From Crossiella sp. CA-258035 (lineage in GTDB: Bacteria > Actinomycetota > Actinomycetes > Mycobacteriales > Pseudonocardiaceae), in the NCBI RefSeq assembly GCF_030064675.1, contig NZ_CP116413.1:8399501-8463500 (forward strand): 64,000 nt of DNA. The letters are read 5' to 3'. Under the pieces are notes generated by a model, which made no database searches, was not told where the DNA came from, and saw nothing but the letters and a program-made list of their open reading frames with translations. The translations under genes and the position numbers were made by a program. Shown one piece after another: positions 56,631-64,000 of the stretch (positions are counted from its first letter, which is position 1; every line of letters starts with the position of its first letter).

Positions 56631-59597
56631 TCAGCGGTCGCGGAAGCCGTCGTCACCCAGCACCGGGTTGACCCACTTCCGCTCCCCCTCCTCGTCCACG
56701 GAGAAGTACTGGCCCTGCGTGCGCCAGTTGCTGCTCTGCCGCTCCTGGTCGCCGCCCTGGCCGCCACCGGCGCCCGCGCCGCCGCCCATCGGCATGCCGC
56801 CGCCCATGGGCGCGCCCGCCGGGGGCTGGCCGCCCATCTGCTGCTGGTTCCAGGCCGCGCCATCGGGCACCGAGGCCAGTCCGGCCCCACCGGAGCCGCC
56901 GGCCTGCGGGCTGTTGGTGTCCGAGAGCCCCGCGCCACCGGCGGAGGGCTGGTCCGGCCCGCTGCCGAACGCGCTGCCCGCGGACGGGTTGCCCAGGCTG
57001 CCGCCACCGGCGGAGGACTGGGTGTAGCCACCGTCGTAGCTGCCCCCGGCGGCCGAGGCCGTCGCGGTGCCGTCGACGAAGCCCTGCGACGGGAACGGCC
57101 CGCCGTTGAAGCCCGGCTGCGGACCGCCCCAGTTCGGCGGGGGCGGCGGCTGCCAGTTCGGCGGCGGAGGCGGCGGCGGACCGCCGTGCTGCGGGCCACC
57201 CTGCCAGCCACCGTGGTCGTTGCCGACGAACTGCGGCGGCGGAGGCGGCGGCTGCCACCCCGGCGGCGGGGGCGGCGGAGGCGGCGGACCGCCGTGCTGC
57301 GCGGGCATCGGCTCGTGCTGCCACGGCATCCCGGGCGGCGGACCACCCTGCCAGCCGGGCGGCGGCCCCTGCGGCGGGAACCCGGGCGGCGGACCGCCCC
57401 AGCCCTGCGGCGGCGGACCACCCTGCCAGCCAGGCGGCGGCCCCTGCGGCGGACCGCCCTGCCACCCGGGCGGCGGACCACCCTGGGCGCCCTGCGGCAT
57501 CATCGGCTCACCGTGACGTCCGTAGGCGGGCTCGGTCTGCAAGTGCTGACCGGGACCGGGCTCCATCCGCCCGTAGGCCGGTTCGGGCTGGTACGGGCCG
57601 CCCTGCTGGAACTGCATCGGCTCGGGCCGCGCCGGGCCGCCCTGGCGGATCTCACCCGGCTCGCCGCCCATCATCGGCATCGGCCGCGGCATCCCGCCCT
57701 GGCCACCCTGCCCCTGGCCGCCGGGGCCACCCTGGGCACCGGGCCCAGTCTGGCCGGGGCCGCCCTTGGCCTCGTCCTCGAAGTTCACCGTGTACGTGGT
57801 CGGCGGCTTGCCGTCCATGTTGTCCACGGTGACCTTCATCTGGTCGTCCGTGCCGGGCACCAGCTGGGTGGTGATCAGCGAGTTGCCGTCCCGGAACGAG
57901 GCGGTCCCGTCCGGACCGGGCTTGATCTGGGTCGGCTGCTCGCCCCCGGGCTTGCCGGAGACGTCCAGCCGCTCGTGCGGCACCCCGGGAGTCCCGCCCT
58001 GCTGGCCGGGCCCACCGGGCTGACCAGGGATCCCACCCGGCTGACCGGGCTGGCCGGGCTTCTCGCCGGGCAGCTGGAAGTCGATCTCGTACGGCTTCGG
58101 CTTGCCGTCCGGACCGGTGATCATCATCTTGACCTTGCCGTCGTCCGTCGGCTCGGTCACCTGGATCTTGCGCCCGCTGCCGTCGTCGATGGTGACCGTC
58201 TGCTCGTCGTTGGGCACCTTCACCTTGGACGGGTCGGTCTGGTCCATCAGCTTCGAGGGGTCGGGCACCTCGGGCTTGGGCAGCTCCGGCATCACGGGCG
58301 GCTTGGGCATGCCGCCACCGCCACCACCGCCGGACCCCGTGCCACCGCCACCGGAACCCGTGCCGCCACCACCGCCGGAACCGGTGCCACCACCGCCGTT
58401 GCCGCCGGTGTCACCACCGCCGCCGGAGCCCTCCTTGGGAAACTTCGGCTCGTAGCCCTTGAGGAAGTTGTTGATCGAGTCCCACTGCGCGTTGACCGTG
58501 GTCACCGCGGCGTTGCAGGAGTTCTCGAACTGGGTGAGCTTGCCGCCGAACTCCTTGTCGAAGGGACCGTCGGCCCACTTCTGGCAGGTCTCGCGCACCA
58601 TCGTCTTGGTGGATTCCTCGAGGTCACCACAGTCGTCGTCGTCCAGCGCGCGCGAGGTGGCGCTGCCGGTCGTGCGGTCCAGCCAGCTCGCCACCTCCTT
58701 GATCTGGTTGCGCTGCGCGTCGTCGTCGCCGGTGAGGCCCTGGGTGGCGATGGTGACGATCTTCTTGGCCATCTCCGGCGGCGCGCCCGCGATGGTGAGG
58801 GTGAAGGCGTTGGTCAGCTCCTCGCACTTGAGCTTGCACGCCCGGTAGATCTCGCCGACCGCCTTGGTCAGCGTCTCGCTCGCGCCGCCGAGCTGCTTGA
58901 CCAGCTGGTCCAGCTGCGGGCGCACCGCGCCGCTGTAGTGCTGGCTGGAGGCGCTGGCGGCCTTGCCGTCCCAGGCGCCGTAGAGGCTGATCAGCTGGCC
59001 GTCGATGTCGTCCACGTACTGGTCGACCGCGGCCTTGGCCTTGTTGAACTCATCGGCTTCCAGCAGGAACTTGCGGAAGTCGATGTTCTTCTGCTCTTCC
59101 CAGCGCAGCTGGATCTTGGTCTGGTAGTCGACGCCCTTGCCGCGCAGGTTCCAGGCGGGCAGGAAGCGCTTGAACATCTCCAGGCTGCTGGCCGCCGGGT
59201 CGAACAGCTCGTTGGAGTTCTTGACCGTGCCCTCGGCCAGGGTGGGCGCCTGGGCCTTGCCGATCTTGTCCTTCGCCTGGTTGTTGGCGTCGGTGGCCTT
59301 CTTGTCGCTGCCGTCTTTGTTGTCCGCGTCGGTAGCCTCTTTCTTGCCCTTGGCTACCGCTTCGTCGAGCTCTTGTTCCTCGTCCTCGTCGTCATCGTCG
59401 CCGTCGAACTCGCTCTCGTCCTCGTCGTCGAGCTCGTTCCCGGGCGAGTACTCCTTGATGTACTTCTTGTGCTCGTCGTCAATGCGGTCGTCCTCGCGCG
59501 TGTCCAGGTACTCGTCGAGGATCTCCCGCTTGGTGTCCGGGTTGACGTTGGGGTTGTCAAGGATCGCCTTGACTTCTTCCCAGTCACTCTTTGCCAT
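56631..59597 (-). CDS. large WXG100-like type VII secretion-associated protein
   Basis: 988 residues. The N-terminus is helical and very acidic (about 55-85 nearly all Asp/Glu). A WXG-like helical hairpin follows around 185-260, with the WDG turn (SLYGAWDGKAASASSQHYSG). More helices run to about 390 and include several Cys. Then come Gly-rich repeats, a beta-like region with KVTVDNMDGKPPTTYTVNFE, and a C-terminal 350 residues of Pro/Gly/Gln repeats (PPPGWQGG, PAYGR). It resembles large secreted ESX substrates of actinobacteria. ATG 59597 overlaps the stop of the 102-residue partner as TGATG. The last residues (GQYFSVDEEGERKWVNPVLG) look like a conserved end motif. Confidence 0.82.
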   Translation of the reverse strand: MAKSDWEEVKAILDNPNVNPDTKREILDEYLDTREDDRIDDEHKKYIKEYSPGNELDDEDESEFDGDDDDEDEEQELDEAVAKGKKEATDADNKDGSDKKATDANNQAKDKIGKAQAPTLAEGTVKNSNELFDPAASSLEMFKRFLPAWNLRGKGVDYQTKIQLRWEEQKNIDFRKFLLEADEFNKAKAAVDQYVDDIDGQLISLYGAWDGKAASASSQHYSGAVRPQLDQLVKQLGGASETLTKAVGEIYRACKLKCEELTNAFTLTIAGAPPEMAKKIVTIATQGLTGDDDAQRNQIKEVASWLDRTTGSATSRALDDDDCGDLEESTKTMVRETCQKWADGPFDKEFGGKLTQFENSCNAAVTTVNAQWDSINNFLKGYEPKFPKEGSGGGGDTGGNGGGGTGSGGGGGTGSGGGGTGSGGGGGGGMPKPPVMPELPKPEVPDPSKLMDQTDPSKVKVPNDEQTVTIDDGSGRKIQVTEPTDDGKVKMMITGPDGKPKPYEIDFQLPGEKPGQPGQPGGIPGQPGGPGQQGGTPGVPHERLDVSGKPGGEQPTQIKPGPDGTASFRDGNSLITTQLVPGTDDQMKVTVDNMDGKPPTTYTVNFEDEAKGGPGQTGPGAQGGPGGQGQGGQGGMPRPMPMMGGEPGEIRQGGPARPEPMQFQQGGPYQPEPAYGRMEPGPGQHLQTEPAYGRHGEPMMPQGAQGGPPPGWQGGPPQGPPPGWQGGPPPQGWGGPPPGFPPQGPPPGWQGGPPPGMPWQHEPMPAQHGGPPPPPPPPPGWQPPPPPPQFVGNDHGGWQGGPQHGGPPPPPPPNWQPPPPPNWGGPQPGFNGGPFPSQGFVDGTATASAAGGSYDGGYTQSSAGGGSLGNPSAGSAFGSGPDQPSAGGAGLSDTNSPQAGGSGGAGLASVPDGAAWNQQQMGGQPPAGAPMGGGMPMGGGAGAGGGQGGDQERQSSNWRTQGQYFSVDEEGERKWVNPVLGDDGFRDR

Positions 59598-59905
59598 CAC
59601 TTGCTCCCGGAGCCACGCACAGTGCCGGCGTTGTTGGAGTCAGAGCCGCGGTAGGTGCCGGCGGACTGCTTGACCTTGTTGGAGAAGGCGGTCATCGACT
59701 CGACCATGCCCTTGACCCCGTCGGCCAGCTTCTGCACACCCTCGCGGTAGGGACCGCCCTTGTCCTGGTGCTTCACGCCGAAGTCCGCCGGGTTGGCCTG
59801 GGTGGCCACGAAGTCCTTGACGGCCTCACTGGTCTTGGTCGCACCGTCTGCGATGGAGTTGGCGACCCGGGTCATCGTCCCCGGATCAGATCCGTAACCT
59901 GCCAC
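59597..59905 (-). CDS. small ESX/WXG100-type partner protein
   Basis: 102 residues from GTG 59905 with GGGAGGAAGGG upstream. It begins AGYGSDPGTMTRVANSIADG and continues as two amphipathic helices with a glycine break (KHQDKGGPYREGVQKLADGV), the length and shape of the WXG100/EspC-like group, though a literal WxG is absent. It is probably the dimer partner or chaperone of the 988-residue protein, to which it is coupled. No ESX core gene (EccC and so on) is in this window; one may lie beyond glmM, as ESX-4 does in mycobacteria. Confidence 0.78.
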   Translation of the reverse strand: MAGYGSDPGTMTRVANSIADGATKTSEAVKDFVATQANPADFGVKHQDKGGPYREGVQKLADGVKGMVESMTAFSNKVKQSAGTYRGSDSNNAGTVRGSGSK

Positions 59906-60122
59906 GGTCCCTTCCTCCCCATTGGAGTGTTCACAACGCAGACGTCGCCGCTCTGCCAGCCGTTCCCGGCGGCGGTCAACGGTTTGCGCGCGCACACCGC
60001 GCACCGCGCCCGGCCCGCACTCAGGGCCTGCGCTCACTGTGGCACACCGGCCAGCCCGACACACACGGTTCAGCGGTTCCGCCGACCGGGCGAACACTCC
60101 GGGTGTAAGACCAGGGGTCAGG

Positions 60123-60395
60123 TCACCCCTGCGACTGACCCCATACAGGGGGAGGCTGCTGCCCCGGATTCACCGGCTGCTGCTGCGGGAAGGGCTGGTT
60201 CCCCGGTCCGGGTGGCCCAGGGGGCGGCCCGAACGACACAGGAGGCTGACCTCGGTGTCCGGTTTTGCCCAGCTTCACCAGCACCATGATCGAGATCACC
60301 AGGGCGGCCAGCGCCGCGGCCATGGTCACCATCAGGAATATGTCGGACACGTCGGTGGGCAGCACCCTGGCCAGCACCTGCGTCGTCTTCGGCAT
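60123..60395 (-). CDS. single-pass membrane protein with Pro/Gln tail
   Basis: 90 residues from ATG 60395 (GGGGGATGAG upstream). A membrane helix (IFLMVTMAAALAALVISIMV) is followed by a basic stretch and a Pro/Gly/Gln-rich cytoplasmic tail (PPPGPPGPGNQPFPQQQPVN). No known domain. It lies in the secretion-type cluster and is divergent from the ACP-KS genes, sharing a 93-base promoter region with them. Confidence 0.78.
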   Translation of the reverse strand: MPKTTQVLARVLPTDVSDIFLMVTMAAALAALVISIMVLVKLGKTGHRGQPPVSFGPPPGPPGPGNQPFPQQQPVNPGQQPPPVWGQSQG

Positions 60396-60488
60396 CTCAT
60401 CCCCCGCCAGGTCGATGTCGGCGCCGAACCCTACCGTGTCGTAGTTGAATGGACACCTCGTCAGCGCACCGGAAAGGCGGCACACCCC

Positions 60489-60725
60489 GTGGAGGACCAG
60501 GTCGAACGCATCCGCGCGGTGATCAGCAGGGTGCTCGGGGTCGAGCAGGCGCTGATCCAGCCCGAGACCTCGTTCGTCGAGCTGGGCGCCGACTCGATGA
60601 TGCTGATCGAGCTGCTGGCCAACCTGGAGATCGAGTACGACGTCGAGGTGGACGAGTCCGAGCTGGAGAACCTGGTCAACCTGCAGGCCGTGCTGGACGT
60701 GCTGGACCGGGCGCGCCAGGCGTGA
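60489..60725 (+). CDS. acyl carrier protein
   Basis: 78 residues from GTG 60489. A four-helix ACP: the phosphopantetheine Ser36 lies in ELGADSMMLIELLANLEIEY, with the acidic helix II typical of ACPs. It carries acyl intermediates for the KS encoded directly downstream; its stop overlaps the KS start as GTGA. GGAAAGG lies about 12 nt before the start. It is not the housekeeping AcpM, which in actinobacteria lies in the fab operon. Confidence 0.92.
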   Translation: MEDQVERIRAVISRVLGVEQALIQPETSFVELGADSMMLIELLANLEIEYDVEVDESELENLVNLQAVLDVLDRARQA

Positions 60726-61930
60726 GCAGGCGGGTCGCGATCACCGGGATCGGCGTGGTCTCCAGCATCGGGATCGGCGCCGGGGCCTTCCGGGACGGGC
60801 TGCGCGCCGGCCACAGCGGGGCCAGGCCGATCAGCGCCTTCGACACCCAGGGCTTCGACCGCACCACCGGCTGCGAGGTCACCGACTTCGTCCCGGCGGA
60901 CTGGCTGCACACGGTCGATCCGGCCGAGCTGGGCCGGGCCGGTCAGTTCGCCGCGGCCGCCGCCGGGATGGCCGTGCGCGACGCGGGGCAGAGCGTGGCA
61001 GCGCTGCGCGAGGGGTACGGGCTCGTCTCGATGGGCACCACCGACGGCGGCGCGCCCACCCTGGAACGGCTGGTCGAGGCCGACCTGCGGGCCGGGGCCG
61101 GGCACCGGGACCCGGCGCTGGCCGCGCAGGTGCCGGCCTCCCGGCTGTGCCTGGACATCGCCGCCGAGCTGGGCCTGCGCCAGGTGGAGCTGTGCACGCT
61201 GGGCACGGCCTGCTCGGCGGGCAACTACGCGATCGGCAACGGCTTCGACGCGATCCGCTCCGGCGAGGCCGACTTCGCCCTCTGCGGCGGCGCGGACGCC
61301 ATGTGCAGGCTGACCTTCACCAGCTTCTACCGCCTCGGCACCATCTCCCCCGACCTGTGCCGCCCCTTCGACGCCGACCGCCAGGGCATCCTGACCGGCG
61401 AGGGCGCCGCGGTGCTGCTGCTGGAGCCGTGGGAGACCGCGGTGGCCAGGGGCGCGCGGATCTACGCCGAGCTGCTCGGCTACGGGCTCAGCTGCGACGC
61501 CTACCACCAGGTCGCGCCGGAGCGCTCCGGCATCGCCCGCGGCATGTCCCGCGCGCTGGCCAACGCGGGGGTCACCCCGGCGCAGGTGGACCTGATCTCC
61601 GCGCACGGCACCGGCACCAAGGCCAACGACATCACCGAGACCGCGGCCATCCGCGAGGTCTTCGGCGAGCGCCCGCCGCGCACGGTCTCGCTCAAGTCGA
61701 TGCTCGGGCACACCATGGGCGCGGCCACCGCGCTGTCCGTGGCCGCCTGCGCGCTGGCCATCACCGAGGGCTTCATCCCGCCGACCATCAACCACCGGAC
61801 CACCGACCCGGACTGCCCCATCGACTGCGTGCCCAACACCAGCGTGCCCGCCCGGCTGCGCGTGGTGCAGAGCAACGGACTGGCCTTCGGCGGCAACAAC
61901 GCCATCGTGCTGCTCGGGGCGGCGGCGTGA
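60722..61930 (+). CDS. beta-ketoacyl synthase (KS-alpha type)
   Basis: 402 residues, a thiolase-fold FabF/KS-alpha enzyme. The Cys-His-His triad is intact: Cys164 in CTLGTACSAGNYAIG, His295 in LISAHGTGTKAND, and His330 in LKSMLGHTMGAATAL. It should condense acyl groups on the neighbouring ACP. It is translationally coupled to the ACP (upstream) and the KS-like gene (downstream). No ketoreductase, cyclase or acyltransferase lies alongside, so this is a minimal cassette. Confidence 0.94.
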   Translation: MSRRVAITGIGVVSSIGIGAGAFRDGLRAGHSGARPISAFDTQGFDRTTGCEVTDFVPADWLHTVDPAELGRAGQFAAAAAGMAVRDAGQSVAALREGYGLVSMGTTDGGAPTLERLVEADLRAGAGHRDPALAAQVPASRLCLDIAAELGLRQVELCTLGTACSAGNYAIGNGFDAIRSGEADFALCGGADAMCRLTFTSFYRLGTISPDLCRPFDADRQGILTGEGAAVLLLEPWETAVARGARIYAELLGYGLSCDAYHQVAPERSGIARGMSRALANAGVTPAQVDLISAHGTGTKANDITETAAIREVFGERPPRTVSLKSMLGHTMGAATALSVAACALAITEGFIPPTINHRTTDPDCPIDCVPNTSVPARLRVVQSNGLAFGGNNAIVLLGAAA

Positions 61931-62868
61931 CCGGGCTGGCGCTCACCGCGCACGCCGCGGCCTCCGCCTTCGGCCTGCGCACCGCGACCCTGCTCACCGG
62001 CCTGCGCGAAGGCAGGCCGCCGGCCGGGTTCGCGGTGCCGGACCTGGACATCCAGGGCGAGCTCGGCCTGAAGGGCACCGCCTCGATGGACCGGGCCGCC
62101 GCGCTGGCCGTGCTCACCGTCGGCGAGCTGCTCGCCGCGCACCCCGGCCTGGCCGAGGAGGACACCGCGCTGGTGCTGGGCACCACCAGCGGCAGCGCGC
62201 ACACCCAGGCGAACGTGGTGCGCGGCTCGCTGACCCGGCGCAGGCCCTACTTCATCGAACCGTCCCTGGTGCCGTTCGCGCTGATGAACGGCCCGGCCTC
62301 GATCTGCGCCATCCGGCACGGCCTGCGCGGCCCGAACGCGACCGTGGCCGGTGGCCGGGCCGCCGTGCTCACCGCGCTGCGCTACGCGAGCAGGCTCGTC
62401 CAGGGCGGCCAGTGCGCCCGTGCCCTGGTCGGCGGCACTGAGGAGCTGACCCCGGAACGTGCCTGGCTGGAAGGGCAGTACCCGGTCGCCGCCGGTCCAC
62501 TGGGCGAGGGCGCGGGTGTGCTGCTGCTGGAGCCGCCCGGCCAGCGGCCGGTGCTGGCCGAGGTGCTCGGCTTCGGCTCGGTGGTGGGCGGGGTGCGGGA
62601 CGCGGCCGCCGACTGCGTGCGCCGCCTGCTGGCTCGGCACCGGGTCGATCCCGCCGAGGTCGCGGTGGTCAGCGCCCCGGCGGTGGTGTCCGGACTGTTC
62701 CCGAGCGCCGCCGCGGTGGATCCGGCCGCGCTGCTCGGCGACACCGGCGCGGCGGCGGGACTGTTCCAGCTGATCGGCGTGCTCACCGCCGGGCGCACCG
62801 GCCCGGCGGTGGTGGTCTCGGCCGATCAGGACCACTCGGTGGTCGCGGCCCTGCTCCGCCTGCCCTGA
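61927..62868 (+). CDS. KS-like protein lacking the catalytic triad (chain-length-factor-like)
   Basis: 313 residues, shorter than its partner. It retains the thiolase-like fold (LVLGTTSGSAHTQANVVRGS, LVGGTEELTPERAWLEG, GPLGEGAGVLLLEP). The position of the nucleophilic Cys is Arg144 in NATVAGGRAAVL. The His region equivalent to SAHGTGT is rewritten (VVSAPAVVSG), and LGH becomes LGD. It is therefore non-catalytic and should pair with the KS as a chain-length-factor subunit does in type II systems. It overlaps the KS stop as GTGA. It ends 5 bases before the convergent 143-residue gene. Confidence 0.9.
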   Translation: MTGLALTAHAAASAFGLRTATLLTGLREGRPPAGFAVPDLDIQGELGLKGTASMDRAAALAVLTVGELLAAHPGLAEEDTALVLGTTSGSAHTQANVVRGSLTRRRPYFIEPSLVPFALMNGPASICAIRHGLRGPNATVAGGRAAVLTALRYASRLVQGGQCARALVGGTEELTPERAWLEGQYPVAAGPLGEGAGVLLLEPPGQRPVLAEVLGFGSVVGGVRDAAADCVRRLLARHRVDPAEVAVVSAPAVVSGLFPSAAAVDPAALLGDTGAAAGLFQLIGVLTAGRTGPAVVVSADQDHSVVAALLRLP

Positions 62869-62872
62869 CCGC

Positions 62873-63304
62873 TCAGCTCAGCCAGGACTGCTGCTCGTAG
62901 TCGTCATCGTCGTCGGCCGGGCGGCGGGCGGGCGCGCGCCGGACCGGGGGCGGCGGGGCCACCGGTGGCGGAGGTGGCGGGGGCGGCGACACGGGGGCGG
63001 CGTAGGGCGCAGGCCGGTAGCCGCGCTCCTCTTCCTCGTCCTCGACGCCGAAGCTGAGCTGGCCGTCGTTGCGGTCCATCACCGAACTCGTCGCCCAGCC
63101 ACCGCCGCGGCGCTGCCGCTTGGCCAGCTCGGTGATGTGCGCGGTCATCCGGTCGGTGATCTTGCCCTGCTGGTCGACCGCTTCCTTGGACTCGGCCTTG
63201 ATCTTGGCCGCCTGGGACTCGCGCATGTCCCTGAGCAGCTCGTTCTCCCGGGTGGCCTCGTACTGCTGTCGCAGCGCGGCGGCCAGCCTGTCCTCAACAC
63301 TCAT
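62873..63304 (-). CDS. coiled-coil protein with Pro-rich linker and acidic C-terminus
   Basis: 143 residues. A charged coiled-coil-like helix (RLAAALRQQYEATRENELLR to about 65) is followed by a Pro run (PVSPPPPPPPPVAPPPP) and an Asp/Glu-rich end (ADDDDDYEQQSW). No catalytic motif. The style matches other cytosolic proteins of the secretion-type cluster. It converges on the KS-like gene. I do not recognise a family. Confidence 0.78.
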   Translation of the reverse strand: MSVEDRLAAALRQQYEATRENELLRDMRESQAAKIKAESKEAVDQQGKITDRMTAHITELAKRQRRGGGWATSSVMDRNDGQLSFGVEDEEEERGYRPAPYAAPVSPPPPPPPPVAPPPPVRRAPARRPADDDDDYEQQSWLS

Positions 63305-63373
63305 CTCACGGCCCCCAGGGTCTTTCCACGTCTGGGAGAGAAATGTACCCGGCTCCGGCCGGGGCGTGTGCCC

Positions 63374-63487
63374 TTACCGCTGCCGCCGCTTCCGCCGTGC
63401 GGCCAGCACCGCGGCGACCAGCACCACCACACCCATGGCCAGCACGAACATCAGCAACAGCAGTTCGGGCACGCCGATCGCGATCAT
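63374..63487 (-). CDS. 37-residue single-helix membrane protein
   Basis: An ATG at 63487 opens a short frame: MIAIGVPELLLLMFVLAMGV, then VVLVAAVLAARRKRRQR. It has one membrane helix and a strongly basic tail. A TAnnnT -10 lies 6 nt before the ATG, which supports leaderless expression. It may be an accessory small protein of the glmM or secretion genes; function unknown. Confidence 0.6.
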   Translation of the reverse strand: MIAIGVPELLLLMFVLAMGVVVLVAAVLAARRKRRQR

Positions 63488-63493
63488 GCCCCG

Positions 63494-63499
63494 AACCTA
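63494..63499 (-). promoter_or_regulatory. predicted leaderless -10 of the 37-residue protein
   Basis: Minus-strand TAGGTT, 6 nt before the ATG at 63487. Confidence 0.45.
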
Positions 63500-63512
63500 G
63501 CGTGCCGGGTGG

Positions 63513-64000
63513 TCAGCGCACCGCGGCGACCACTTCGGCCAGCCGCTGGGCCGCCTCCTGGGCCGCCCCCTGGGTCTGCGCCTCCACCATCACCCTGACC
63601 AGCTGCTCGGTGCCGGAGGGGCGCAGCAGCACCCGGCCGTTGCCCGCCAGCTCGGCCTCGACCCCGGCCACCGCCTCGGCGACCGAGGGGGCGGCGGCGA
63701 CCGCGGCCTTGTCGGTGACCTTGACGTTGATGAGCACCTGCGGCAGGCGGCGCATCACTCCGGCCAGGTCGGCCAGGGACTTGCCGGTGTCGGCCATCCT
63801 GGCCATCAGGCGCAGCGCGGTGAGCAGGCCGTCGCCGGTGGTGGCGTGGCTGGGCAGCACCACGTGGCCGGACTGCTCGCCGCCGAGGCTGTAACCGTTG
63901 GCGCGCAGCTCCTCCAGCACGTAGCGGTCGCCGACCGCGGTGGTGCGCAGGGTGACGCCGTGCTCGCGCATGGCCAGGTGCAGGCCCAGGTTGCTCATCA
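63513..64000 (-). CDS. glmM: phosphoglucosamine mutase, 3' part
   Basis: Only the last 162 residues are in the window; the start is beyond base 64000. It converts glucosamine-6-phosphate from GlmS to glucosamine-1-phosphate. Visible parts are the sugar-binding loop [16 protein letters not shown] and the phosphate-binding end [20 protein letters not shown], both standard. Together with glmS 8 kb away it feeds UDP-GlcNAc synthesis. In mycobacteria glmM is followed upstream by rpsI, rplM and ESX-4. Confidence 0.96.
   Translation of the reverse strand, partial: MSNLGLHLAMREHGVTLRTTAVGDRYVLEELRANGYSLGGEQSGHVVLPSHATTGDGLLTALRLMARMADTGKSLADLAGVMRRLPQVLINVKVTDKAAVAAAPSVAEAVAGVEAELAGNGRVLLRPSGTEQLVRVMVEAQTQGAAQEAAQRLAEVVAAVR

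Noticed and set aside
56475..59654. 1059-residue plus-strand open frame opposite the 988-residue protein
   Set aside because: Composition is dominated by Arg, Leu and Gly runs, an artefact of the Pro/Gly repeats on the real strand.

Overview
The window is about 72-73% G+C by eye and reads as actinobacterial chromosome. Gene order closely follows the Mycobacterium tuberculosis stretch from guaA through choD, guaB3, guaB, rsdA-sigD, whiB3, groEL1-groES, tsaD-rimI-tsaB, tsaE, alr, nnr and glmS to glmM. Gene content (a PspC two-component system, berberine-bridge-type oxidase, many GTG starts, 4-nt GTGA overlaps, leaderless TAnnnT promoters) points to Pseudonocardiaceae. The genus cannot be fixed from the sequence. 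No rRNA, tRNA, CRISPR, integrase or transposase was recognised.

Layout. 1-4.2 kb: end of an EamA permease, a PspC-domain histidine kinase with its LuxR regulator, and divergent PspC membrane proteins. 4.2-13.4 kb: LacI regulator, guaA, an aldehyde dehydrogenase, then three minus-strand flavin enzymes (berberine-bridge type, aromatic-ring hydroxylase type, ChoD-like). 13.4-20.8 kb: two co-translated giant proteins (1385 and 1095 residues) of unknown function. 20.9-24.7 kb: GNAT, guaB3, guaB and DUF5319. 24.8-29.4 kb: secreted metzincin-like protease and a membrane operon holding PrsW and CPBP intramembrane proteases. 29.4-34.5 kb: rsdA-sigD, an atypical LuxR regulator, a TPR-like protein, a MerR-type protein and whiB3. 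34.6-38.1 kb: groES-groEL1 under a CIRCE operator, plus a TPR protein. 38.3-41.3 kb: PhoD phosphatase, M50-like protein and a decayed stretch. 41.3-55.2 kb: t6A genes (tsaD, rimI, tsaB, tsaE) split by an M14 peptidase, then alr, a DUF6986 aldolase-like gene with malate synthase, nnr and glmS. 55.3-64 kb: alpha/beta hydrolase, a broken membrane gene, WXG100-like type VII secretion genes, an ACP-KS-KS-like triad and the 3' part of glmM.

How the genes fit together. GuaA, GuaB and probably GuaB3 serve GMP synthesis. GlmS, GlmM, Alr and PhoD serve cell-wall precursor or phosphate metabolism. The t6A genes serve tRNA modification. SigD/RsdA, WhiB3, HrcA/CIRCE and the two LuxR regulators form a regulatory hub. 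The least explained parts are the giant pair at 13.4-20.8 kb and the KS triad set inside secretion-type genes at 56.6-63.5 kb.
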